DNA of 64,000 bases from assembly GCF_958979055.1 (NCBI RefSeq), contig NC_084890.1, forward strand, positions 21,102,649 to 21,166,648, read 5' to 3'. Position 1 is the stretch's first letter; the number at the start of each line of letters is the position of its first letter. The position numbers and the translations under genes were made by a program. Source of the DNA: Alnus glutinosa. Lineage: Eukaryota; Streptophyta; Magnoliopsida; Fagales; Betulaceae. Of this stretch, positions 10,749 through 23,729 are shown one piece after another. A model generated the notes under the pieces. It saw only the letters and a program-made list of their open reading frames with translations, had not been told where the DNA came from and ran no database searches.

Positions 10749-11215
10749 ACAATACAGCTCCTGAAATTGTTCTTAAAACCTCACTGGAGACTATCCTTAT
10801 TAGTTGAAATGGCATGTTGGGTCCCCCTCATTTGGCTTCTAGGTAAATATACTTTTTAGATGGAAAAGAGGCATCTCTAGTGACATATATGGGTTTAAAT
10901 TTTCTAGTGACATAGACTCCCTTTCTGTTTGCTCTTTATAGTTGTTTGAGGTGAAAAGCTTGAGCATTTGTCTTGGATATCAGATTGCAAGTAACTCAAA
11001 ATGAAATTTTTACACAGGAATGATTAAGATGGTATGATGGATATAGGAGATATATGAATTCTCGTTATTATTGTCGCATGTTAATATAGTAGAGTTGAAA
11101 ATTTTCATAGAAGCCCGTGGACATCTTAACTCTTAACATTGGCTATAGCATAGGCATGGCTCTTAGAACATGAACTTCATATTTTCTGTTTCTAACTAAC
11201 CGCCTCTGTTTTCTT

Positions 11216-11237
11216 CCCCCCCCCCCCCCCCCCCCCT
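11216..11237. repeat. Poly-C tract
   Basis: Twenty-two consecutive C residues, unusual in such an AT-rich region. The length may be unreliable because of sequencing of homopolymers. Confidence 0.9.
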
Positions 11238-11611
11238 GTTTTCTGGTTACTCTTTGAGTGCTGCGTACTGTATTTCAATGACTACCATTGCTTTGGAGGA
11301 GAAGTATAGTATCTTGTGAACCCTTCTCACTCTTTTACTATTCTTAACAATGGTATTTGAGAGAGTTAAAGATACAAGATCTATATATATATATATACTT
11401 CCGTACTTTCTTGGCCTCCTAGTCTTTCAATTGCGTGAACAAACCAAAGATGAGTTATCAAAGATATGAGGTGGTCAACTTCATAAACTGTCATTTGTAT
11501 AATTTGCAATTTAGCGTTATTTAAACTAATACCAATTTGGCCTTTATTGGCTCGATTCCTTTGTAGCTTGCTTTATAAACTAGTACCAGGACTTTATTTG
11601 AACAGACATCA

Positions 11612-13634
11612 AGATGGATAAGAGTTGGATGTAGGAAACTAATAGATTTGGTGAGAAATATTCAAAAGGTGTTAGGTGTTGGTAAACAACAACTAACAAA
11701 TGTAACAAATGTGCAGTTTGGTAAAGATGAGAATGGAAGAACGAGAAAGTGAAAGTGCAAAGAAAATGAGTTTTTGCCTTATTGGTAAACATTGAAAATG
11801 AGACACAATTTTGATGTCATATATATTGAAAAGAACATATGTGATAGTGTCATAGGTACACTACAGAATATTGATGGAAAAAGATTTGTACTTACAACCA
11901 AATGGTACATCCACATCAATGCCACATGCAAAATATACCTTGTCAAAAGGTGAGAAGACAAGTTTCTTAGATTGGTTGAAAGGTGTGAAGTTTCCTGATG
12001 GGTATGCATCTAACATTAGTCGGTGTGTGAACGTCAAAGAAGGTAAGATTTTGGGAATGAAAAGCTATGATTGTCATGTCTTATTGCAAAGCTTACTTCC
12101 TGTTGCAATTCGTCCATATTTATCGAGTGAGATAAGTACAACATTGATTGAGTTGAGTTTCTTTTTTAAGGAATTATGTTCATGAACATTGAGATTAGAT
12201 GTCTTGAAGCGAATGAAGGATGTCATTCCTATTATTTTATGCAAGTTGGAAAAGATATTTGTTGCGCTAACTTTTTTGATATAATGATACACGTAGTTGT
12301 TCATTTACCCTGAGAGGCCAAGCTTGTGGACCAATACAATACCATTGGATGTATCCAATTGAAAGATGTCTTAGTAAATATAAATAATTTGTGCGAAATA
12401 GAGCACATCTGGAAGGGTCAATTACCGAGGGATACTTGTCTGTTAAATGTTTGACATACTGCTCCATGTATCTCCGTGGGATTAAGACAAAATGGACTCG
12501 TGAAGAATGGAATAGTGACGGGTGGTAGGTGGGAAGGAGTAAAGGCTTGTCTATGTTCTCTCAATGAATTTGTCTTTTAGGAGTAGCAAAGTTTATAAAA
12601 CTTGAAGATACGGTTCTCACAAGGGCTTGATGGTATGTGCTTAACAATTGTAATGAAATTGCTTCATACATTCAATAACTGTATGATTTATTGTTCTTTT
12701 TACTTACGTATGATTTACTTAAGAATAAAGAGGAGTAAGTATGTATTTTTTATGTAGTGAACACTATGACATAGAAGGAGAAGGAATTGTGGACATCCAG
12801 CGTAAGCATGAAGCCGAATTTGAAAGACGGTTTTGACATCGTATATGTGGGAATAATGCAGAAACTGTGTCCAAACAATTATCTGATCTTGCATCCGAAC
12901 CGGATCATTAGGTTGCAATGTTTAAAGGTTGTATTGTGAACGGGGGTAGGTTCCACATAAAAAGACTATGAACGGACTTTACGTACCCAAAACAGTGGTA
13001 TAGTAGTTCTAGGTGAGCATCGCATGATGAATATTAACTTTTATGGTGAGTTGACGAACATTTTGGTGTTATGTTATGGTCAAAATTGTGTGTAATTATT
13101 TGAGTGCGATTGATGGGACATTGGGCATAGAACGGTAATGCAACGGATGAGCATTTTACGAGTGTGAATACATCACGTACATGGTATGCATCTGACCCAT
13201 TTATCCTAGCATGCCAAGCTTCACAAGCATTTTACTTGAAAGATGCCAAATTGCGTATCAGTTGGCAAGTAGTATAAAAGGTGACTAATAGAAACATATA
13301 TGATGTTCCAACTGTAATAGAGAGTGAGATTGAAGAAGTTGACAAACATGAGGACGAAGACGATGAATGTGTTGGGGGTAATGCACCTGTGCAACAAGTA
13401 AACGATGAAGACTCAACTCCGTTATGTAGAGATGATTTGGAACCAATAGCTGTTGATGAAGTATATGTGCAACTTGATGGAAGCATGTTCATCAACGATG
13501 AACTCTCTACTGAGGAGCATGAAATAACCTCCGATGATGAGGATGAGTTATCTAGCAACGATGATACAAACTCCGCTCATGAAAATGAGTTATCTTGCAA
13601 CTCTTATACAGACTCTGACGATGATATGTGTTGA
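11612..13634 (+). pseudogene. TNP2-type CACTA transposase, internally deleted
   Basis: The start at 11612 gives MDKSWM, the typical first residues of the transposase-associated domain (PF13963 type). After about 60 codons the sequence jumps to the end of the TNP2 catalytic region (LKMRHNFDVIYIEKN near 11790). It then enters a DUF4218-like segment at 11940-12180 (KSYDCHVLLQ, LLPVAIRPYL). Further conserved pieces follow (CKLEKIF; FILACQASQAFYLKDAKL near 13200). It ends in an acidic tail at 13281-13634. Stops and frame changes separate these blocks, and most of the catalytic core is absent. In CACTA elements this protein cuts and moves the element; this copy cannot. Confidence 0.85.
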
Positions 13635-14046
13635 ATATATTTTATTGTGAAATATATTTGTTTTGTGATATCCTAACATGCCAATCTTTTGAGTATTATT
13701 GTATGTATTTATTTAGATTCTTGTATGTTTATATTTTCACATATTCTTATCCATTGTTACTATTGTGTAATTAGTTATACGCAATGGTTATGACACAAAG
13801 ATGAAAACGATGTGTGCCCGGCGCTTGTTCTAGGCCATTGTAGCTCAATGATAAAGATGGGGACGCAGGTTTAGGATCACAAGTGCTTGTTGCAACTAAT
13901 GTACAACCATGTCAGATGATGACTCAAGGACCCTCCAATGCATCTTGTAAGTGCACATATAATATTTATGTAGTAAGCTCTGTTATTGAACAAACTATTT
14001 CACCAAAAATTACTAACTAGGTTTTCATATTTTGCCTCACAGCTAT

Positions 14047-15460
14047 TATGTCCAGCAAGAAGAAAAGAGGTAAGAATAAATTTACTAAGTTCAATAACTT
14101 TTTGCACGTGGTTTCATTGAGATAGAAATCCCTGCTAAGGCAAGAGGACCTGTAAGCGATAATGCCAGTCAATTTAGTAGGAGGGTGACAGTAGTCGTTC
14201 GTGAACACGTTGAGCTCTGGCATGGTTCTTGAACTCGTGTCCCACCAAAGGAGCAACAATTATTAAGAAAATGTGTTTTAGTGAGTTTTATTGTTTGAAG
14301 TTATGTTAATTACTACATATAATATAAAATGTTAAGACTATTGTTTTCTTAACTATTATGTTTCAGGATGAGTGAGATTTAGATAAGAACGTGATTGAGC
14401 ACAATGAATATGTGGAGTATGCCTTATCAAATAGTTATAAAACACTTCGTTATGGTCTTCATCGTCAATTTCGAAAATGCGGTGGTGATAAAGACTCAAC
14501 AAGGGTGAAGGAAAAAGTTGAAGAGAATATTTCACAACCCACGTGACATAAGATATGAGAATCATTTGACAACAAAGATTGGAAGGTAAATCTTCTTAAA
14601 CTTAATCGACAATGAATCTAAACACTATTGTGATTTGGTATAATTTTGTAATAATTTGGCTGAAATTTGCCAAAGAAAAAGTACTTACGTAATAACGAGA
14701 ATAGATCAAAGTTGAAGAACAATCACACATTCGGTTCTAGATCTTTTCTTAATCATTTCCATACTGAGGTAATAATTTTACACTATTATATTATTTTAAT
14801 AATTATATTTAGAGCATATGTTAATCATATGTCTATTATGGAGACAGACTGGGGTGGATCCTAACGTAATTGATTTTTATAAGACCTCTAACACAAAGAA
14901 AGATTGGTCATTTTTGACTTCGCATTGTGATGAACGATACGTAAATAATTGAAATATAATTTTTTTTATTATATAATTGACTTGCATAAATTATTGAAGA
15001 AGGTATATAGGTTATACCTTTTTTGTTTTTTGTTTTTTTTTGTTTCTTATTTTCTTATATATGTTGAAATGCAATCTTATTATATAATCATATGTCTATT
15101 AACGTTTATGTTGCTTGTGCAGAATTTGATGCTAGAAATGTTGGTTGACGAAGAAGTTGTCTTAAATGAAGAGAAAATATTAACACAAGCTCTTGGTGGG
15201 AAATGTTCTGGACATGTTAGAGCGATGGAAAAATATGTAATACCTACCCCATCCTCTTCGCATTCGCGATATGGCACCCAAGTCAGCCTTGAGTTGGAGG
15301 AAACAAAGCTCGAAGTGCCTAAGTTATTAGATCAATTAATGGAAAACGAAAGATAAAGAGATGAACAAATGGAGGAAATGCAAAATGAGTCAAAGCGAAG
15401 GATCGAGGAAATTCAAAAGGAATCAAAGCGACATGTCGAGGAAATTCAGAAAGGCGCATT
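14047..15460 (+). pseudogene. Second CACTA gene, Ptta/En/Spm (Transposase_24-like), broken
   Basis: The first block starts with an ATG at about 14047 and a Lys-rich stretch. A block at 14380-14590 reads NSYKTLRYGLHRQFRKCGG, as in plant Ptta/En/Spm proteins. A block at 14667-14770 has NRSKLKNNHTFGSRSF, a hallmark of the family. A block near 14850-14940 continues in another frame. The last block (15123-15450) ends in a charged coiled coil of repeated EEIQK-type heptads. Introns probably separate the blocks, and several stops show decay. The end of the coiled coil runs into a palindrome. Confidence 0.75.
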
Positions 15461-15707
15461 CATTCTTTCTAAATTTCCTCGACATGTCGCTTTGATTCTT
15501 TTTGAATTTCCTCGATCCGTCGCTTTGACTCATTTTGCATTTCCTCTATTTGTTCATATCTTTTTCTTTCGTTTTCCACTAATTGATCTGATAACTTGGT
15601 CACTTCGAGCTTTGTTTCCTCCAACTCAAGGCTGACTTGGGTGCCGTATCGCAAATGCGAAGATGATGGGGTAGGTATTACATATTTTTCCATCCCTCTA
15701 ACGTGGC
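15215..15707. repeat. Large palindrome inside the CACTA gene
   Basis: About 238 bp (15215-15452) are repeated in reverse orientation at 15465-15707 with a 12-bp spacer. Both arms encode the same stretch, MEKYVIPTPSSSH..., on opposite strands. The left arm has a stop at ENER*, which the right arm lacks. Transcription would give a long hairpin RNA. Confidence 0.92.
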
Positions 15708-16704
15708 ACGTGTTTTAGGTAAAATGGTTGTGTGGTAGATATGTTTTGTTATGCTTTAATTGAATCACAACTGCTAATTTTTGACAGTTGACACCTTTGT
15801 TTTTTTTTTCTTTTCTATATGTTGTAGGAAAACATGGTCATAATTTTGCCAATTTTGATGGGGAAGCTTAAAGAGATTGGATTCAAGAATTTCACACCTT
15901 TTGTGCTGTAGAGTTTGGTATGTTTCATTCCAAGTTTATATTTGGAATGAAGTTGCATAGCTTGTATATTTGGATGTTTTATTCGAATGAGGAGATATAC
16001 GGTTTTTTTAAGTTAATTTGCTCATGCATTTTCTTATTCAGAAAAAAAGATTCGTATTTAAAATGTGTTCTTTTTGCTACTCTGATTTAGTTTCATTTCT
16101 GGTTTTTAGTTTCTCCTAGAATGTGTAATGTGGTTTATTGCTTTTATTATACTAATTTATGTTTAGTGAATATTCTTATTTGTAAACTTCTTTGAAATTA
16201 AGTCTGATGTTGGTGAGTTAGAAATGGAGATCAAATAGTAATCCTGCTTTTACATAATATGGGAACTTGGAAAATAATACATTTTGATAATCGATCTTTA
16301 CACTCTTTTAAATTGAATTTCCTTGTTCCATAGTAATTGTGAGGGTAATGCAGCAGTGTTGGATCTTTGAGATCTTTTAATGAAATGTACTTATTTGTTG
16401 AAATACTTGTTGGATGGGTGTTTTTTGATGTGATTTATTAGGTCTCTATGTTCCATTGAATATGTTTTACTGTTCCAATATAATTTTGAAGGAGGATCCC
16501 AGTGTTTGCTTTGAAATATAATTTTTTATTTTTATTTTAAATTTATTGTTATATTTCTGTTATGGGCTTCAATTTGCTGACAGTGATTATTTATTTGTTC
16601 TTTTGGCAGGAAATCTACCACCGCCAGCACTCTTGTGCCTTATGTTAAATTATGATTTAATTTTTGGATGTAATATGAAGAGGAAGAATTAGTTTTTCAA
16701 TACC

Positions 16705-16987
16705 TAATATTTTATTAGACGGCAATAACAATTTTTAGTGACGACATTTGGCCCTTGGGAGACATTATTAGTGACAATTTTTGCAACGACTAGTGACGAT
16801 ATTTGTTGTCGGTAATAGTCATTAGTAGTGACGACTTACAACATCGTCACTATTTAGTCTTTAACGACCGAGTATTTGTGACCACTTTATCGACGACAAA
16901 CATTGTCGCTGATTGTTAATAGCGACCACTTCGAGGGTTTTAGTGATGACCTTGAGTTGTCACTAAAGACTATTTTTTCTTATAGTG
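16705..16987. repeat. CACTA right terminus and subterminal repeats
   Basis: Many AGTGACGA, GACGACA and TTGTCGCT motifs in both orientations lead to the terminal CTTATAGTG. The three bases after the end are AAT. Confidence 0.8.
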
Positions 16988-17397
16988 AATTAGAATAAAT
17001 TTTGGCCTTAATCTAATGGTTGTTGTGACCCGTGTAGCCACGCTTGAGTGGTGGTCACTATAAACGGACTTGACTAGTGGCGTGGGCCACCCGAGGTCGT
17101 ACTTGATCGGGTTGCTAGTGATGGTCAGTTGGGTACCAGTATTGTATTACAGGTTCCTCGGGACAGCGGCAACTCTAATTGGAAGGGGTTAATATCCTGA
17201 AATAGACCACCCATAAATAGATGTGGGTGACTTTTTTACTTACCCCAGCTCGTTCTAGGATCACGGAGGAGAGTCGTAGTTGGCAGTTATATTTCCCTGT
17301 CTTTGTTGTTCATTTCATTTCTTGCCGGCTACTATTCTATTGGGTTGTGTTTTGTTCATTTTTGAAAACAATGGTTAACGTAATTTATTTCGTGGGT
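16988..17397. other. Unassigned GC-richer segment, LTR-like look
   Basis: Between the CACTA end and the next foldback half lies a 400-bp GC-richer stretch with CCCATAAATAGATGTGGG near 17208 (TATA-like) and CT-rich text downstream. It could be an LTR fragment with its promoter. No termini or partner were found. Confidence 0.3.
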
Positions 17398-17710
17398 TAA
17401 TTATAAAAAAGCCCTCTAAATTACCAATCGTTTTTAAAGTAGCCCCCCTAAACTACCAACCCTAGCACTATAGTCCTCCAAACTACCAAATAGTGCAAAA
17501 AAGACTAATTTTGTCATAATATTCCTATAATACCCTTGTCACGTGCTGTATATTCAATTAAAATTTTTTTTAAAAAAAACAATATTTTGTTTTAAAAAAA
17601 AAAGGAGGGATGGCTCGAGCCACCCCCATGGTCGGTCTGAGGGTGCCTAAACCACCCTCAAAGAGCAAAATGGGGGTGGCCGAAACCACCCTATTTGGCC
17701 TGGGGGAGGG
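17398..17710. mobile_element. Half of a foldback (MITE-like) element
   Basis: The left end carries repeated 'ccctctaaattacca / ccctaaactacca' text typical of long-TIR foldback elements. A GC-rich part follows at 17606-17710. The matching right inverted end is absent, so the element was cut where the satellite begins at about 17711. Confidence 0.45.
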
Positions 17711-17711
17711 T

Positions 17712-20700
17712 TCACTTACGATAGACATTAGAGACACACAAGAATGTTGTGGAGTAGAAGACGATACAAATGGGATGGAGCAAATCAAATGAAGTTATGC
17801 CGAAAAGAAATCATATGAAAACCTAAAATTTCACAAATCAAGAAAAAAGAGAATACGAACTATAAAGTTTTTTTACTAGCCATAATATTACCAAGCCACT
17901 AATATCATCCTCTATCCTTGATTCGCTTATGAAAACAAGAATTTAAGATAATTCTTAAATAATAGGATGGAGGAAAGTAAAATTATTTGGTGATGTGAGG
18001 TATCAATCCTCTTAACAGAAAGTGCTATCAATTTCCACTTGCTATATCATGTAGCTACATCCCCTTTTACATTTAAAATGAAAACTTTTATTCTCTTAAA
18101 TGGCTCAAATAAACTTAAATCACCAAAGATTAAAAAAGATTTTGAGCAAACACCTAACAATGCCTTCCGGCAACTAATAAACCTACGGAACAAACCATTT
18201 GTTTTAAGTCATCAGTAATATTGACCCATCCTTGGCATGTAGAAAAAAACACCACATTAAAGAACTCGAGTCTAGCGACCCATTTCGCCCCTAATTGGAA
18301 AAAAAAAAAGGAAGAAAACATATTGATATTTCAATCCTTTGAAAGAAAGTTTTCGTTGTTAGTCAACTAGGCGAATTTTAACACTCTTTAAAGAAAAAGC
18401 ATGCAAACAAAATAGTTTATTTTTAAAATCAAATATTCTTTTAGCTTTTGCTATTTCGTTCAAGACGCTTTGCGGTTAATTAGTATCTTCCAAACGCAGA
18501 CAATCTATCAGCAATTATGAAATAAAAGAATAAAAGATTGAGTTTAATTTCGCCAAAGTCTAGAGAGAAGAAAACATAGCGTATAACAAGACACATTCTA
18601 AAATATAACCGCATTAAATAATTGAAAGGAAAAAACGATATGAAAGTCGAGATAAATAACGTTATGTACTGTAAGTTTAAGGATTTGTAGTTTAATTTGT
18701 ATATTGTTCAGTACACATTATGGATAAATTGTTCTGATTAGAGGTCATAGTTCATTTATGATAGACATTAGAGACACACAAGAATGTTGTGGAACAGAAA
18801 ACGGCACAAATGGGATGGTGCAAATCAAATGAAGTTATGCCGAAAAGAAATCATACGAAAACCTAAAATTTCACAAATCAAGAAGAAAGGGAATACGTAC
18901 TATAAGGTTTTTTATTTACCCAAAATAGTTACAAGCCACTAATCTCATCCTCTATCCTTGATTCGCTTTTGAAAACAATACCATAAGATAATATTTAAAT
19001 AATACGATGGAGGAAAGTAAAAATATTTGGAGACGCGAGGTATAGATCCTCTGAAACGAAAGTGCAAACAATTTCAACTTGCTATACCATATAGCAACAT
19101 CCACTTTTACATTTAAAATGGAAACATTTATTCTCTTAAACTGTTCAAATAAACTTAATCACCAATGATCAAAAAAGGTTTTGTGCAAACACCGAAAAAT
19201 GCCTTCCCGCGAACTAATAAACCTATAGAACAAATCATTTTTTTAAGTCGTCAGTAATATTGACCCATCCTTGGCATGTAGGAAAAAAAAAAAAAACACA
19301 TTAAAGAAGTCGAGTCTAGCAACCCATTTCCCACTAATTGAAAAAAAAAAATGTCTTACCTATTCGTTGTAACAAAGGAATTGGGGACAAAAAATGGATT
19401 TGTTGGAAGGCTCGTTCCCAGTGTCACCACTAGAGAAAAAAAAAATGTCGCCCAGGTCCTATCCCAAAAGTGAACAAAAAGCAAGAAAACATATTGATAT
19501 CTCAATCCTTTGAAAGAAAGTTTTCATTGTTAGTCAACTAGGTGAATTTTAACTCTTTTTAAAGATTAAGCATGTAAACAAAATAGTTTTATTTTTAAAA
19601 AAAGCAAATATTTTTTTAGCTTTTGTTATTTCGTACGGGAGGCATTGAAGTTAATTAGTATCATCCAAACGCAGACAATCTATCAGTAATTATGAAATAA
19701 AAGGACAAAAGATTGAGTTTAATTTGGCCAAAGTCTAGAGAGGAGGAAACCAAGCATATAACAAGACACATTCTAAAATATAAACGAATTAAACAATTGA
19801 AAGTTAAAAACGATACGAAACTCGAGATAAATAACATGACATATTGTAAGTTGAGGGATTTGTTGTTTAATATGTGTATTGTTCGGTAAACATTAAAATT
19901 ATTCTAATCAGAGGCCAAAGTTCATTTATAATAGACATTAGAGACACACAAAAATTTTGTGGAGCAGAATACGACACAAAGGGGATGATATCAATCCTCT
20001 TAAGCGAAAGTGCAAACAATTTCAACTTGCTACACCATATAGCAACATCCCCCTTTTACATTTAAAATGGAAACTTTTATTCTCTTAAACGGTTCAAATA
20101 AACTTAATCACTAATGATCAAAAAAGGTTCCGTGCAAACACCAGAAAATTCCTTCCCGCGAACTAATAAACCTATAGAACAAATCTTTTTTTTTTTTTAA
20201 GTCGTCAGTAATGTTGACCCATCCTTGGCATGTAGAAAAAAAACCATATTAAAGAAGTCGAGTCTAGTGACCCTTTTCACCCCTAATCGAAAATAAATAA
20301 ATTATGTTTTACTTCTTCATTGTAATAGAGGAATTTGGGACAAAAAATGGATTTGTTGGAAGGCTCATTCCGAACGTCACCTCTTGAGATAAAACAAAAA
20401 AAAATGTCACTCAGGTCTCAACCTAGAAGTGAATAGAAAGCAAGAAAACATATTGATATCTCAATCCTTTGAAAGAAAGTTTTTCGTTGTTAGTCAACTA
20501 GGTGCATTTTAACTCTTTTTAAAGATTAAGCATGCAAACAAAATTGTTTTTTTAAAAAAAAGAAAAAGAAAAAAGAAAAATCAAGTATTCTTTTATCTTT
20601 TGTTATTTCGTTCAGGAGGCTTTGAGGTTAATTAGTATCTTCCAAACACAAACAACCTATTAGTAATTATGAAATAAAAGGACAAAAGATTGAGTTTAAT

Positions 20701-21399
20701 TTGGCCAAAGTCTAGAGAGAAGAAAACGGAACGTATGACAAGACACATTCAAAAATATAACCGAAATAAATAATTGAAAGTTAAAAACAATACAAAAGTC
20801 GAGATAAATAATGTTATGAACTGTTAGTTTAGGGATTTGTTGTTTAATACGTATATCGTTCGGTACACGTTAGGGGTAAATTGTTTTGATAAGAGGTCAC
20901 AGCTCATTTATGATGGACATTAGAGATTTACAAGAATGTTACGGAGCCGAAGACGATACAAATGGGATGTAGCAAATCAAATGAAGTTACGCCGAAAAGA
21001 AATGATACATAAACCTAAAATTTTCAAAATCTTGAAAAATGGGAATACGAACTATAAGGTTTTCTATTTAGCCAAAATATTTACAAGCCACTAATATCAT
21101 CCTCTATCCTTGATTCGCTGATGAAAACAACTGTATAAGATAATATTTAAATAATAATATGGAGTAAAGTAAAAATATTTGGAGACGTGAGAAATGATAC
21201 ATAAACCTAAAATTTCCAAAATCTTGAAAAATGGGAATACGAACTATTAAGGTTTTTTATTTAGCCAAAATATTTACAAGCCACTAATATCATCCTCTAT
21301 CCTTGATTCGCTGATGAAAACAACAATATAAGATAATATTTAAATAATAATATGGAGTAAAGTATAAATATTTGGAGATGTGAGGTATCAATCCTCTTA
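17712..21399 (+). repeat. 1.18-kb satellite array, left arm, segment 1
   Basis: Tandem monomers with reference point GACATTAGAGACACAC at 17724, 18764, 19934 and 20916 (the last slightly mutated). Spacing is 1040, 1170 and 982 bp; the shorter units carry internal deletions. The monomer has no coding capacity and contains several A/T runs. Small frames here are chance. Confidence 0.93.
21002..21385 (+). repeat. 192-bp local duplication within one satellite monomer
   Basis: The segment starting AATGATACATAAACC at 21002 starts again at 21193 and carries the same text through to the TTTGGAGA motif. It differs by a few substitutions and one extra T, a recent slip inside a monomer. Confidence 0.88.
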
Positions 21400-21888
21400 G
21401 AGCATTTTTAGTAGCCTCACCAAATTAGTTTTTTAGCTATTTTGGTGAGCCAATTTGATGAAAACTCTTAAAAACCACTCCCAGCAGCCTCACCATTTTA
21501 ACCAAAAAAATTTGATGACTGAAATTACTAGTCAAATTAGACCAGGTATTTTCACTCAACAACCTACTCACCAAATTTTGTTTCACATTTCTCTCTCACA
21601 TGATTAGCACACTTTTTCCTTTTTTCTCTCATTTTCTTCTCTCATCTCCCATCTCTCACACGATAATGTCCTTATTTCATGGATATAAATGATTTTTTAT
21701 AAAAATATTATATAGAGAAAAAATAATGAAATATGAAAAAATTATTATTTAAATGGAATAGTGAATATTGACTAGTTAAAATGGTGAGGCTGCTGGGGGA
21801 ATTTTAATAAAGTGGCTCATCAGAATAGAAAAAAGTAATTTTTAGTTATTTTGGTGAGTAAAATTTGGTGAGGCTACTAGGAATGCTC
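21400..21888. mobile_element. MITE with GAGCATT termini
   Basis: The 489-bp insertion begins GAGCATTTTTAGTAGCCTCA and ends TGAGGCTACTAGGAATGCTC, which are inverted repeats. Internal 'cagcagcctcaccatttt' and 'aatggtgaggctgctggg' also pair, so most of it folds back. It interrupts a satellite monomer. A clean target duplication was not found. Confidence 0.8.
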
Positions 21889-23047
21889 AAGTGAAAGTGC
21901 ATTAAATTTCAACTTGCTATACCATATAGCTACATCCCCTTTTACATTGAAAATGGAAAATTTATACATTTAAACTGTTCAAATGAACTTAATCACCAAT
22001 GATCAAAAAAGGTTTTGTGCAAACACCGAAAAATGCATTCCCGCGAACTAATAAACCTATAGAACAAATCATTTTTTTAAGTCGTCAGCAATATTGACCC
22101 ATCCTTGGCATCTAGAAAAAAAACCATATTAAAGAAGTTGAGTCTAGCGACCCTTTTCGCCCCAATTGATTTTTTATTTTTTTTTTTTATTTTATTTTTT
22201 ATTTTATTTTTTACTTTTTCGTTGTAATGGAGGAATTGGGGACAAAAAAAAAAAGGATTTGTTGGAAGGCTGGTTTCGATCGTCACCTCTAGTGATAAAA
22301 AAAAAAAAATGCCGCTTAGGTCTCAACCCAGAAGTGAAAAGAAAGCAAGAAAACATATTGATATCTCAATCCTTTGAAAGGAAGTTTTTCGTTGTTAGTC
22401 AACTAGGTGCATTTTAACTCTTTTTAAAGATTAAGCATGCAAACAAAATTGTTTTTTTTTTTTAAAATAAAAGAATAATCAGATATTCTTTTATCTTTTG
22501 CTATTTCGTTCAGAAGGTTTTGAGGTTAATTAGTATCTTCCAAATGCAGACAACCTATCAGTAATGATGAAATAAAAGGACAAAAGATTGAGTTTAATTT
22601 GGCCAAAATCTAGAGAGAAGAAAACATAACATATAACAAGACACATTCTAAAATGTAACCAAATTAAATAATTGAAAGTGAAAAACAATACGAAAGTCGA
22701 GATAAATAATATTATGGACTATAAGTTTAGGGATTTGTTGTTTAATATGTATATCGTTCGGTACACATTAAGGGTAAATTGTCCTGATCAGAGGTCACAG
22801 TTCATTTACGATAGACATTAGAGACACACAAGAATGTTACGGAGATGAAGACGATACAAATGGGATGTAGCAAATCAAATGAAGTTATGCCGAAAAGAAA
22901 TGATATATAATCCTAAAATTTCTAAAATCTTGAAAAAAAGGAATACAAACTATAAGTTTTTTGTCTAGCCAAAATATTTACAAGCCACTAATATCATCCT
23001 CTATCCTTGATTCGCTTATGAAAACAATACCATAATATAATATTTAA
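21889..23047 (+). repeat. 1.18-kb satellite, left arm, segment 2
   Basis: The monomer continues after the MITE and includes the reference point at 22814. Confidence 0.9.
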
Positions 23048-23729
23048 AATTTGACATTTTGATAAATAAAAACCTAAGCCATTAATTAAATGAAACTATC
23101 TCAAATCATGACATGTATTCAGAAATCGCAATAGATATCTAAGAATAATCTCAATAATTGAAGTAGAACAATGAGAAATCAAAAACTCATAAACTCAAAT
23201 GGTGTAAACAAGCATGAAAACATAGTTTCTCTTCAATGGTGAGGCTTCATTCTCAGCCCTAGTTGAGATTTTAGCTTCTCATGGCAAAAAAAAGTAAAAA
23301 GAAACTACAAGAATCCATTAAAAAGCAAAGGAACATACAAAATATGGGAGTTCTAGGTGAAAATCATTCAAAAAAACCTAGAGAAAACGGTGCCTAGGGT
23401 GCTCTCCTAGCGTCCTCTCTCGAAAAAATGAGAAAAGAATGGTATTTATAGAGCTAGCTAGGGTTTTTGCGTGTCCAGGTCAGCGTAAGTGTGCTCGATC
23501 GCACACTAGGTGCGCCCGAGCACCACAGGGTTGCGCTCGAGCGCACTTGCTTAGAGTCTGCTTTTTCCAGCCCTTTTACGCATTTTACTTAAAAACTGCC
23601 AATTTCTCTCAATGACTAGCAAAAACACAAGAAACACTAAAATTAGCCAAAACATTAGAAAATAACAAACTTAAAGGATTGACTAATGCAAATTAAAGGG
23701 TCCAAATATGCAATATTTGGCACTCATCA
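23048..23729 (-). mobile_element. LTR fragment ending ...GGCACTCATCA
   Basis: About 680 bp of foreign sequence replaces part of a satellite monomer. On the minus strand it begins TGATGAGTGCCAAATATTGC, an LTR-like start. It has GC-rich repeats (GTGCTCGATCGCACAC and similar near 23490-23550) and a TATA-like TATTTATAG near 23445. The other end is truncated at the satellite and about 45 bp of monomer is lost. The sequence starting at 63891 may be the opposite end of the same kind of element. Confidence 0.55.

Larger units (their letters stand above)
8375..16987 (+). mobile_element. Degenerate CACTA (En/Spm) transposon
   Basis: The right end is clear: it finishes CTATTTTTTCTTATAGTG, the reverse complement of a CACTATAAGAAAA terminus. 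It is preceded by about 280 bp of subterminal repeats with AGTGACGAC and similar motifs. The same motif type (TTAGCGAC, GTCGTCGC) occurs at 8375-8540, which marks the left end, although the left CACTA itself is lost. Inside lie a TNP2-type transposase remnant and a second, Ptta/En/Spm-type gene, both on + and both broken. Copia and LINE scraps sit in the left third. The left boundary is approximate. Confidence 0.8.

Noticed and set aside
22077..22417. Small frames within satellite monomers
   Set aside because: They recur with each monomer, are broken differently in each copy, and are full of Phe/Lys from homopolymers.
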